From the NCBI GenBank assembly GCA_023627715.1, contig JAMAHW010000002.1, positions 806,001 to 870,000 on the forward strand: a stretch of DNA of 64,000 bases. Direction: 5' to 3'. The position numbers and the translations under genes were made by a program. The notes beneath the pieces were generated by a model. The model searched no databases and was not told the DNA's origin. It worked only from the letters and a program-made list of their open reading frames with translations. The number at the start of each line of letters is the position of its first letter. Position 1 is the stretch's first letter. This stretch comes from Periconia sp. R9002 (lineage: Eukaryota > Ascomycota > Dothideomycetes > Pleosporales > Periconiaceae). Positions 33,505-44,207 of this stretch are shown piece by piece.

Positions 33505-35848
33505 AGTATTCATACCGCAGATCTTGATTGATTCTGCGGTCCTCCGGGGAGCTGGTGAGGAGTCGCCTCACCGCTCTAAAAGCATTTCCTTACCTTGGTT
33601 TTCTATCAACTGTTAGTATGTTTATTGTTACAGTTAGTTCTTTGTACGCTTGAGCTTCGAAGGAGTGTTCGCGGTGGATTTCCTTGCGCGGTTCTTATGC
33701 TTTTGCCGCGTCCCTTGTTTTATATCCCCGGCCGGAGCGCAGTCTCCCCTTTGCGGTGTTGATCGACTCCTCCTGGTAACGGCTGATATTGTTAGCGAAT
33801 GCGTTCACTGTCCTTTCCTGCTCCTTGTTGTTCCAGTATCTAATCTCTTGTTTTTTCCGCGTGGATGCGACCTGAGCGTCTTTTTTCCCATCTGGAATGT
33901 CCTCGGGGGAACGGCATCGCGCTCTCCTTTTATAATACAATCCAATCTATCTACCACATGACTCCCTCTTGTGCAATATGACTGTGACTGTGACTGTTAA
34001 TATGACTGGTAGGGTGATGGCAAAATGGCTCATCCTTGGTTGTACTGTCTCACTCGATTGCTCTATGACTCCCAGCCTGCTGCAGTTAGTCATACGTGTG
34101 CGTGTACGTGTACGTGTCTTCAAACCTAAGTACCACCTAGCTACTTGTCTACAGCACTGTTGCCGTCGGAATGGGTAGAATCAGTGCGCGGACCGATTTC
34201 CGTGCTTGGTGGAAATAAGTAAAAGATTGTGGTGTTTTAGTTGTCCTGATGTCTTGGTTGAACACACATCCTTGTATTTTGGGTCGAAATCATAAGAATA
34301 TACATAACTATCATCACTATCATCACTATTATCACTGTTATTCTACATATGCCACCCTGACATCTTGGGTAAAAAAAAACCTTTCCAGAAGAACACATAC
34401 TTGCCCACACGCATTGGCACGTACTTTATAGGTATCCCGTACATTCTCTTGTATAGGTATGTACGCGTCATTTTGCCATGCCATGCCATAGATTATCGAT
34501 TTCAGCGTCAAATAATTCAAAGTTCACACTGCAAATCATTGAGCAAAAAGATTTCCCATTTTATAATTATATATCCTGCCATTCTACAACGATATACGCA
34601 TATCTGAGATTTGTGTCTACATACCTTGTTCTGATCCTATGTAGATATCGGCTAGCAGGGTGAAAAGTGAGTGATTAAAACGATGGAATCACTTTTACTC
34701 TGTGGTTACTTATTGATCTTGTGATACTAGGTCAGCTCTCCGCAAATACTTCCGTGCTTGCTCCTCCTCGTTCTTCTTGCTTCTACTCATTTTTCTCTCT
34801 TTTTCTTTATGTGGTGGAGTCTTGGTCTTGATATTGTTGTGCTTATTTGACAGGTTTTAGAGTGACCGCTTAAGTAACCCATGTAGGTGCTATCGGAATA
34901 ACGAGTAGGACTCTTGCTGTAGGCAAACACAGTACAATACCCAAAAGGGCCGTGACGAAAGAGAACACTGCACGGTAGGTAGTCCGGGCTGTCGTGAAGC
35001 AGGAACCTAGATCCAATTTTAATTTAAAGAAACCTCTCTACCACGAAGCGGGGATAGGGGGAGCGATCAAATTCGCCTTCACCCGAGATGTGTGGGTCTG
35101 TATCAGAGGAGAGCGATCAGCAAGCAGACAATTAGCAAACACCTAGGACACATATCAAGTGCTCTTTCTCCAGGTTTCCATGACCACCCAATTCAACATC
35201 TCCGTCAAAATCATCCAATCAATTCATCAGTATGACCTCTTCCTTTGAAGTTCCGCCGTCTCACACACACATGTATCAAGTGTTGATATCTTGATAGATA
35301 TCTTCTGTTTCGTTTCCTTTTGTCTTTAGATCTAGCCAGTCCAAATTCACTGGGGATGATAGCAGCTACTAGCCCTTCTATCGATCACTGACCATAGAAT
35401 CAGAGGTTGAACAAATACAACAACAACCGCCACCCCTAGAATTAAGGGTAACTTGCACCACCGCGTAACATTAAATACACTCCTCATAAATTGGTCGGGA
35501 TGATGTGATGACAGATATCTCTGTACGACGGAGTGAAGATACGGATCTGGTTTAAAGTCGCCTTCACCTGAGATAGCTCTCCCAATCTGCCTTCACCTTT
35601 GATTTGAGCTTCCCTCACCGATCACGTGGAAACGCCGCCTTCACCCCGACAAACTCTCACCTTATATAAACTCACGTATCCCCGCTGTATCTTCTTCACG
35701 GCGTTGCCATCGCTTCCACCACAACCCTCACGACGCACCCCAAAGCCATCGAACAGTCAATCCAGTATACCTTCCCCGCTCACTACTCAGTGCTACCAAA
35801 TAACCTTTGCTAACTTTCAATAGTTGATAGCTTCGTCGGTTGGCAAAC
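33505..35848. other. Intergenic region, cpcA 3' UTR and promoter of the 2EXR gene
   Basis: About 2.3 kb without a recognisable gene. A GTGTACGTGTACGTG run lies near 34105, and CATCACTAT repeats near 34305-34340. Four GCCTTCACC motifs fall between 35075 and 35645, in the probable promoter of the downstream gene. A CACGTG E-box is at about 35623, and TATATAA at 35663-35669. Confidence 0.55.
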
Positions 35849-36670
35849 ATGAACGTGCCCGTCGTGAACCAAGTGGTTGATCCCCAGCTGCTCCAGCTTG
35901 ATGCTAGCCCAAGCCCCGATACCAAGAAGCCCGTTAGGAAGCCCAAACCCAAGACGCCTCCAGCACCCTTTCGGTTCCTAGATCTACCCGCTGAGATCCG
36001 CAACATGATCTACAAACGCGTGCTCATTTCCACTCTAGGTCCCATGGAATTCCGCCGCCAGTACGGAAACAAGAAGTAAGTGCACATACCCAGGTCGTCT
36101 TCTCCCTCCCACAACACTCCAACTGACATCTCAAGTGATGACTGGTTTAATTGGTACATCAGGTTCAGGGTCCTCCGGCTCCGCCAGAAGCTCAACGGCC
36201 GCAACGACCCCTTCAACGTGCGCCTCCTCGAAGTCAACAAGCAGATCAACGCCGAAGCCACCATGATCCTGTACCGCGGCAACGAGTTCCACTTCCGCAC
36301 CCCGGGCTACTTGAAAGCGTTCGCGGAAGAATGGCCCGAAGCCCTCAAGTGCATACGCCACATCCGCTTCAAGATCCAGACGGCCAGCTCGCCCACGACC
36401 TTGGGAGCCTTCATGGCGCTGCGCGACGCCGATGCGCTCGAGCAGCTCGATATCGACTGGGATGTCAAGGATAAGTGTGTCGCTGTTCATATGCCCTTCA
36501 TCGTTGTAGAGTTCTGGCGTCATGCTTTCCTCTACTTTCGTCACCTCCAGCACAAGACGGGCGATTGCGAGGCGGCTTTGGGTATTATGAACTTTGTTGG
36601 TCCTAGTGAGCCTGAGCTTTATGAGAAGTTCAAGGTTGGTCTGGCTGGATTGATGCGGCTCAATGATTGA
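35849..36670 (+). CDS. 2EXR / F-box-like domain protein, function unknown
   Basis: Two exons, 35849-36075 and 36136-36670, encode 253 aa. The intron has GTAAGT and CTCAAG borders. The start at ATG 35849 gives MNVPVVNQVVDPQLLQL. After a basic Pro/Lys linker comes FRFLDLPAEIRNMIYKRVL, the typical opening of fungal 2EXR proteins, followed by LLEVNKQINAEATMILYRGNEFHF, the second conserved block, and a helical C-terminal part. These proteins are abundant in Dothideomycetes; the first motif resembles an F-box helix, suggesting protein interaction, but no biochemical role is established. Lineage-specific duplication is common in this family. Confidence 0.83.
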
Positions 36671-37942
36671 ACTCGACGTCCTCCGTCGCCTCCCCTCCTG
36701 GGTGGAACATGGGAAGGTGTTTGGCAAGTCTTTTTGGATTCTAGATCATGGTGAATACATGAGGGGATCATAACATTCGGTGGGTAATTTCAGCCTGGGC
36801 GGTTTCGCTTTGCGCTGATTCTAGGTGGTTGCAACTCAATATCAAAGAATGAAAGGGATATCATGGAGGAGAACAAAAAAATTGAAGAAAGGGAGAAATT
36901 AATACAAATTGAGAAATTCCTTTCTATTGTCATCTGTCTTTAATACTAGTGCGTCCTCTCACGTGATGATGAAACTTCAGGGCAAACCGAAAGTCGAAGT
37001 TAAGAGCTACCACTTCATCAATTGTAGGTCATAGGTAAGCCGGTCTTACCCGTGCCACACCTAATGCTGGGGTAGGTATCATAACGCTGGGCTAAGCAGA
37101 CGTGGACGCTAACCATGAAGTAGGGATGATGACTATCAAGTTGTAGAACAGCCAGACTACGATTTAGACCGTTTCTAGCAGTAATCAATAGAGCTGGCTA
37201 TGATATCGACCTCTCGATACCAATACTTCCGACGACACGTAAGAGCTCCTCAAACTATGCATTTATTTTTGGGAGCAACTCCCCCAGCTTTGGGAAGATG
37301 GCTGCGGTGATCTCCTGATGATATCAACTTCCCATTCTACGCTCCAAAACTTGACATAGTTTGACCCAGCGGCGTGGAAATTTTGAAACCAAGTGTTATC
37401 ATATCTCGGGAGTGTGGCGATGTATTCGTTGCATTATAAAGGTTCAATTTTTTGTCGACTCCCAAACGTTTTCTTCCTCTGCTCCCTTTGCTTATTCGTC
37501 CGTATCTGACAAACTTCGCCTATTCGCGACCTTTCGTACGAAAAGCTGGCCTATAAACCAACGGGGTGAGACTTGAAGATTACGTGAAATTCTTAGAACA
37601 GGCAACATTTTGCGGCACAGTTTTGGTGATAAAAGACTTGGCTGTGCATAAATCCTGAACTGCACACGGTTATACTACATGTAGTTCACGAAGGAATATG
37701 ACCTAGTTATGCAGGTGAGGCAGGACGCCAGATTGTGACCAATCTGGCTCATGCAGCAAGCTGGAATCTTTCTGCCAGACACTGCCCTAACCATTGTCCC
37801 AGTGCTTGGCCGCTGTGATTCTTGAATCCTTCAACACTATACTAATGTTATATAGTAACAAGCATTTTTCCAATTCTCAGATGCGGCTTGTGTGGTTCCA
37901 GCCACCTCGACATACTTGACAGGCAATCGACCTGATATCGAA
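36671..37942. other. Intergenic region, no gene seen
   Basis: About 1.27 kb, AT-richer than the neighbouring genes. No domain in any frame. Start of a patch (to about 41 kb) where genes look degraded. Confidence 0.5.
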
Positions 37943-39375
37943 ATGGATACACTTTCCGTTGAACTAAAACCGTTACTTTCCTCTGGAGCTACTCTCTCGA
38001 GCACAGCGCCACCAAGATGAAGTCTGTACAGCGCACCCAAACCTGATGCGGTAGTCAATGTGGCCACTGAGGCAGATGTTGCAGCCGTGGTATGTACTTC
38101 CTGCTCATTCCGACGAGACCGTGCACATTGATATATGATGTAGGTCAAGTACTGCGTAGGAAAAAACATTCCGTTCTTCGCGCAAAACGGTGGGTCTGGC
38201 TGGGCAGCTCTGAATTTGACCAGTGGAGTAATAATCAATATTTCACCACTGAAAGACATCACGTTCAATACGGACAAAACGCAGGCCACAATCGGTGGTG
38301 GTGTATCTGTCTCAGAAGCCATTGCTGCTGGTGCTTCAGCTGGCGCCTTTATACAGACAGGCAACTGCGATTGTGTAGGCGCACTGGGCGCTTACCTTGG
38401 GGGCGGCTATGGTAACCTTATGGGAGCGTATGGCTTTGGGGTTGACAACATCATCTCCTTCAAATTGGTCGACGCCGAGGGAGACCTAAAGACAATCACA
38501 GAAGCCAGCGATCCGGATCTTTTTTGGGCTGTTCGCGGTGCAGGGCCCAATTTTGGTATCGTGACCTCTGCTGTCGTCAAGTCTTATCCTGACTCCAATC
38601 TCACTGCCTGGAATACTGCCTTAGTCTTCCCAGGCGAGCAGATTACCGAAGTGGTAAAGGCCGTTGAAGCTCTACGTCCCAACCTTGAACCTACACAAGA
38701 TGTTTTTCTCTACCTGACCAATAACAACGGTCCTGTCATCCTAGTCACTGGTTTCATGCTCCACGCGACGGCAGAAGAAGGAAAGGCTGCCTTCGCTGGC
38801 CTCTACGCCCTTAAACCTGTCTTTGAGAACAGTGGCATCCTGCCATATGATCAGTGGAATGCCGGGGCTACAAACTTCTGTGTTCGTGAGCAACGCAAGC
38901 CAGGATATAGCGTCGGTATCAGCCAGCTCCACCCTGAACAGTGGCAGGATATTTGGAACCTCTACGTCGAATTCCGAAACAAACCGGGAGCAGAGAACAG
39001 TGTTGTCATCATTGAGATATACAATTTGTCCAAGGCACGGAGCATTCCAGCCTCAACTGCTTCCTGGGCACACCGAGACGTCAATGCCCAAGCCCTTGTC
39101 ATCCCTTGGTACACTGATGCTTCGTTGGACGAAGATGCCATTGCCTTTGCTGAAAAGGTCCGAAACATTTGGAAATCTACAGAGACAAAGTTCACTTCGT
39201 AAGTTCCTGCTTTGCTAATGAAATAATACTTGCTAAGAATTATAGATACATCAATTTTTCGCACGGTGACGAAGGTCTAGAGGCTATCTATGGGGAGAGT
39301 CTGCCCCGCCTTCAGATGCTAAAGAGGAAGTACGATCCCGAAAATCGGTTCAGCCAGTGGTTCAACATTCAGTAG
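37943..39375 (+). pseudogene. FAD-binding/BBE-type oxidoreductase, interrupted by an in-frame TGA
   Basis: Exons 37943-38089, 38144-39198 and 39246-39375 form one frame except for TGA at 38018-38020. It falls inside a conserved stretch: GATLSSTAPPR, stop, SLYSAPKPDAVVNVATEADVAAV. Relatives carry Trp (TGG) there, so a single G-to-A change explains it. The rest is intact: PCMH-type FAD domain (NGGSGWAALN, GNCDCVGALGAYLGGGYG, GAGPNFGIVTS) and the C-terminal berberine-bridge motif (YINFSHGDEGLEAIYGESLPRLQMLKRKYDPENRF). The cysteine of CDCVG can take the 6-S-cysteinyl FAD link; the usual GGHS histidine is Ser here. Such enzymes oxidise alcohols, sugars or secondary metabolites; no signal peptide is seen. 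No in-frame AUG follows the stop for a long way, so a shorter active protein is unlikely unless there is readthrough or an unseen first exon. Confidence 0.75.
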
Positions 39376-39732
39376 TATGCCATAGGATTAGTCTTTGCCT
39401 TATTTAGGTTCAATGCATGATTGTTTGGGAAGAGGAGCAAACAAGTCGGGCTGTGAGCGGTACTTTTAGCAACGAGAAACTCTCATAGACTCCATAACGC
39501 CCTCGCTGGATTCTATCGCGATCCATGACAGTTGAATGCTTTAGCTGTTTACACGAAGTCATTTGTTGTCTGATTCAACTTCTATATAGTGTAGTTAAAA
39601 GGAGATTGGCAAAGCAAGATGAATGAATACCTGTAGTGCGAGAATGGCTCCACTCAAGCTGCTTCCCGTAATATTTATTTATCGCACAGTTTTACAAACT
39701 TTGTACAATTAGCTCTACAGACTTACTGCATC

Positions 39733-40534
39733 ATGCAAGATTTACAATGTAACACCTTCCTGGACCACCGACACTTTCCTTATTTGCGTACTCTCCCCGA
39801 TGAACACGTTGTCAATTCCTGGATTCTCAATGGCAATAAGCCCAACCGTCACGGGTGCTTCTTGGGGAGAATACTCAATTATGACTGGAGTCAGGGCCGT
39901 CTGAAGATACAAGTCGAAGATAATAATGCCAAAGAGGTGGATATTCTCTTTTATGGAAACCCTTACAACGGAGAATGGCAAGGCCTTTACCTAGACCGGT
40001 CTCGTTTAAAAGTCGGCAACATGATTGCCTGTTTATATGCCTACAAGTATGATGACATGTTTGGCACGCCGCTTCATGTCAGGCAGGAAGAACCTGAACG
40101 GGTTAAGGTATGTCTAGGTTATGCGACGACGCTAGAAATACTGACGCCTTCAGATCTTCGACATTACAGCGTAACAAATGAACGATCTGGAATATAATGT
40201 AAGAGAATACGCTAACATTCGAAATGGCATTCGCACCTGCCAAGCCTGTCACAAGGAAGGGAAAAATCTGCAAAAGTGTGATAGATGCAATCTGTTCTCG
40301 TATTGTGACAAGGTATGATCGATACTATCAATGTTATTAGCACGGCAATGTTCGAATTCCCATCTAACTCCATCCACACCGCAGGACTGTCAAGTTGCCG
40401 GCTGGACAGAGAAGAATCACAAGCAACAATGCAAGCTTCTCAAGGATCCTGACTTGAAAAACTTGTTCCTCGTGAATTTCGACGCCCCCAGGGAGGAGCC
40501 TCTACGCTTTCCTCTCCCAGGCAGGGATCTTTGA
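39733..40534 (+). pseudogene. MYND zinc-finger protein, apparently interrupted by an in-frame TAA
   Basis: Exons 39733-40107, 40154-40312 and 40385-40534 lie in one frame, 228 codons, but TAA occurs at 40172-40174, six codons into exon 2 (KIFDITA, stop, QMNDLEYNV). Downstream is a complete MYND finger: CQACHKEGKNLQKCDRC, SYCDKDCQ, NHKQQCKLL. Introns GTATGT...TTCAG and GTATGA...CGCAG are good. The first exon (MQDLQCNTFLDHRHFPYLR, WILNGNKPNRHGCFLGRIL) is typical of a fungal family that ends in MYND. CAA to TAA would restore continuity. Alternatives: a different splice choice I did not see, or two proteins, the second starting at ATG 40178 just after the stop. MYND fingers mediate protein contacts; no specific role is known. 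Confidence 0.6.
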
Positions 40535-40587
40535 ACAACAGCGTCTGACAGGTAATGTCTTGATATCTTCGCAAGATGGGTAGATAA

Positions 40588-40670
40588 GGCCGCCAGCCAT
40601 TTTTTTATCACTCATGTTTGGGCTCATCTTTTCCATATAGGTCGAACTCCTTCAAACAGTCCAAAAAATC
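40588..40670 (+). repeat. Short dispersed repeat, copy B
   Basis: Begins GGCCGCCAGCCATTTTTTTA, passes through ATCACTCATG and ends ACTCCTTCAAACAGTCC plus an A-run. Diverged copy, in the same orientation as the right arm of the neighbouring foldback and as copy A near 30.1 kb. Confidence 0.6.
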
Positions 40671-40751
40671 ATTCGTAGTGTCTTGTAGTAAGACTCCACA
40701 GAAACGAAAGTGCATTCAGACCGCACTGCCATACTTGTTCATTCATGTATT

Positions 40752-40970
40752 TTTTTTTTGTGTTTTTTGAACATTTAGAAGGTATTCTACCTAAACAGAA
40801 AAGATATCTAGAATGTGTGACAAAAATAGGAGGGGCGGCCTTAACTATAAATTCAGTCATGTCCGTCATATTTGTAGTTACGGCCGCCTATCTTTCTTTG
40901 TCACTCATTCTGGACATTTTTTTACTAGATAGAACACCTTCTAAATGTTCAAAAAACCAAAAGAAAAATT
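40752..40970. repeat. Foldback element (inverted repeat, ~89-bp arms, ~41-bp loop)
   Basis: Arms at about 40752-40840 and 40882-40970 are imperfect reverse complements: GTTTTTTGAACATTTAGAAGG on the left mirrors CCTTCTAAATGTTCAAAAAAC on the right, and GGGGCGGCC near 40832 mirrors GGCCGCC at 40882. The outer ends are T-rich and A-rich. It resembles a MITE or two head-to-head repeat copies. No transposase frame. Target-site duplications are not obvious because the ends are homopolymeric. Confidence 0.7.
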
Positions 40971-40972
40971 AA

Positions 40973-42159
40973 AGAAAAATGACAGTCGAAAGGTCAAATG
41001 CAAATAATACAAAAGTCTCCTGACGCCCTTTCTAATCATCTTTGTCTGGGCAGGCATAGTCTTGGTAGTAAATCTGTACTATACACCTGTTAGCATATAA
41101 TGAAAGTCTCCTAAAAACAACTGATCCCAACCTCCTTCTTCGCCTATGTGTGTTCTCGCCTCCATCATACTCATATACCTACCACTATCGTCGTCGTCTT
41201 CCTCCTCATTCTCAGTCTTAATATCCATTCGCACCCCCACATCAACTCTAATACAAGATCCCCATATCTCGTGCGCTCAGCTTACCCCAGCTGGGGAGGA
41301 TACAGCCAACTCACCTACTGAAAAAAAAGTATCTAGGGTGAGACGCGGGAGAGAAAAACATCCAGTCAAAGCTACTACTTTTATTCCTCAGACGTCCGTA
41401 GACTCGAGAAGCTCGTTAAGGAAAGTCAGAAAAAAAAGGTCAAAGAACCCGGCCAGAATCCATCACACAACCCTAGACGTATACTTTTGACGTAATGCAA
41501 AGGGTGGTAGTATGACGGGGATGTCAGGGAGGAAGGTGAGGGGGGAGGGAAATTGGTTGGTGAGGTATTTGCGGGTTGGTAGATGTTGAGTGTTGGATAT
41601 ATGTATACATACCTAGGTAGTTATTAGGGGGTGGGGTAACTAGAGGATCGAGTATGTTTGTATAGCACGAAGGATGAGAAGCTACATAGGTAAGAAGTCC
41701 ACTTATTCTCCAGCACTAAAAAAAAAAAGTACTGTAATACGATAGAGATCTGACATAAGAAATATTTAAACGCAATGCATTACCTGTAACATCATCCTCA
41801 TGTACATGCATGGCAAGTTTATGAAGTTTCCTAACCAATTATTCATTACGTTATGACTAAAGCGTCCATCTATATGCATATCCAGAAAATCCTTTTCTGT
41901 CTTTCTAACTTTTTAGGAAAAGCCCTGTCGAACGGGTATCATATCGGGGGGGATGGACGGATAGATGGGTCCGTTCCTCCTCTTCATGCTAGCTAGCTGG
42001 CTGGCTAGCCAGCACTGCAAATTCAATCTCTCGTCTCATAATGCAGACAAACAAAAAACGCGAAACCGTAAATGCCCTCCCAAAAAAAAGGTAAAAAGCA
42101 AGCGCTCGACGCCCAATCAAGTCCAAAAACAACACAGCAGGCAAAACAAACATTTACTA
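40973..42159. other. Intergenic region, no gene seen
   Basis: About 1.2 kb between the foldback and the MFS gene stop. A CTAGCTAGCTGGCTGGCTAGCCAGC palindromic run lies near 41989-42012. Frames are low-complexity and without domains. Confidence 0.5.
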
Positions 42160-44207
42160 CTACTGCCGACTCTTGGTCTTCTCCAACTTGGTACTGTTCG
42201 CGCGACTCCGACTCGGGCCAAAGCTCTCTCTCGTGTGCACGCGGTCGATCTCGTATGGATTATCGTAGAACTCTTGCTGGATGGTGCGTACGCTCCTCCT
42301 ACTCCTCGAGCTGCGCCCCGTGCGCACCTTGTGCAACTCCTCGCCCTCCTTTTCCTTTTCCTTTTCCTTCTCCGACTTGAGCTCCGCGAACCGGGGTTGC
42401 TGCTCGTCTTCGTACGAGTAGTCGATGGCTTCCTGCTCCGCCATTTGCTCGGGGGTGGTGCGCGTGCGCGAGCTGTCGGAGTCGTTGCCGTCCTCGTCGT
42501 TGGCGCCTTGCTGGGCGGCCAGGGTGCGGTTGCGCAGGTTCTGCATGAAGGCTTCGGATTGGGCGGCGTATTTGCATTTCTGGCGGATCGTGCTGCCGTA
42601 CTTGTAGAAGAGGAAGGGGAAGGGGAGGCAGGCTACTGCTAGGAAGGCGGGGACCGAGCTGGCCCAGTGGATACCAAGTCTGCTGTACATTTGGCTGGTG
42701 AACAAGGGGAACGCCGCACCGAAAAGCGAACGCAAGATGCCGTTCGCCGCCAACACGGATGCAGCGAAGATGGTGTACGCATCGATAAGGTAGTTGAGCA
42801 CACTCAAGAAGATGAGGACCATGCCGAAGCCAAAGGGGATGCCGGCTGCCACGCTCGCAGCCCAAGGAAGGGAGGGTGAGTTGGTCCAGGCAAACCAGAA
42901 CAGACCGATGGGAAGAAACGAGCCGCCGACGATGCAAGGGTGCAAGCGGTCCTCGGGAGCGGCGAAACCGTTCTTTGACTTCGCGACGCACTTGAGGTAA
43001 CGCTTGTTGTCGTAGACAATGGTGTAGGTGACGGCTCCGACCATGCCGATGGCAACGCCGATGAAGGGGAGGCCCGAGATACCTTCGTTCCAGTGTCGTC
43101 CGACGCGGTAGACGATGGGATAAGCTCCGAAGAGGAGATATAAAGTTCCGTAGATGATGGCCCTGGTATTTGTTAGTTTGATTTGCGTGCGGATGTTGAG
43201 GATGGTGGGTTCTTACATGTAGAGTGAAAGGAGGAAGACGATGGGCTCAGTGAAGAGGAGAATCCAGGGACGCTTGAGACCGGTTGAGAAGGCTTCTCCA
43301 AGCGTAGTCTTCCCTTGGTCGATATCACCTCTCGACATGTAAACCTTTCCGGTCATCTTCGACAAGGTCTCGGCGCGTCTTCGCAGCAAGACAGGCGGGT
43401 AGGTTTCCGGGACGACACAAATACAGATCAAGAAGACGACACCTGAGAAGATCGCCATGAGTCCTTCGACCCATCTCCAACCTTCCTTCATGCCCAAGAA
43501 TCCACCGGCAATAGGTCCCAAAACCGGACCCATGAATGGAGCGACGGAGAAGATGCTCATAGCAAGTCCTCTCTCCTTGGCCGAAAAAAGATCGGCGACC
43601 ACACCACCGGCGTTGGTAAGGGGACTGGATCCGAACGCACCGGCAAAGAATCGAAGGATGATGAGCGTCTCGATGTTCTGCGATCCAGCGGCGCCGGCAT
43701 TGAAGGCTGTGAAGGCAAGGAACGTGCCGAAGAAAACCACCTGGCGACCGTAGATTTCACTAAAGGGTGCCCATAGTAGCGGACCGAGGGCGAACCCCAC
43801 AACGAAGAGAGAGACGCCTAACGTAACAACTTCTTGCGAGACTGAGAATCCCCGGAGTATCTGCTGGATACCTAACATGCATGTTAATATCGTATGGCCT
43901 TCATCCAAGATGTGGTTTACGATAACATACCTCCGGTGAAAGCTGACGAGCAGAATGCGACGACCAATGTGGCGATCGCCATGCACACCATACAGGTCCA
44001 CTTCTTGACCAATCCCCAAGTCATGGGGTTCCTTGGGTCATTCTCCATCCATTCCACGACATAGGGATCTTCCTCTGTGCCGGATCCCTCGTATTCGTAC
44101 TCGACCATCTCCTTGGTAACGACGCCTTGGTCGAGAATCATTTTGAAATGCGGGATTCCCTCTCGTCCCGACTCAATGTCGGCATTATGTTGGTGTTCGT
44201 TCCCCAT
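42160..44207 (-). CDS. MFS drug:H+ antiporter, DHA1 type
   Basis: Three exons, 44207-43931, 43871-43217 and 43162-42160, encode about 644 aa. The cytosolic N terminus holds the WMENDPRNPMTW motif seen before TM1 of fungal DHA1 exporters. Twelve hydrophobic segments follow; APFSEIYGRQVVFFG between TM2 and TM3 is the MFS signature, and SVAPFMGPVLGPIAGGF corresponds to the antiporter motif C. After TM12 (PAFLAVACLPFPFLFYKYG) there is an unusually long charged tail of about 140 residues with Glu/Lys repeats and Arg/Ser stretches, probably regulatory. Predicted plasma-membrane exporter of drugs, polyamines or metabolites; the substrate is not deducible. No adjacent biosynthetic genes. Confidence 0.9.

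Noticed and set aside
40669..40972. Short frames inside the foldback repeat (about 65-75 codons on both strands)
   Set aside because: They arise from the inverted repeat arms and mirror each other; no transposase or membrane protein family is indicated.
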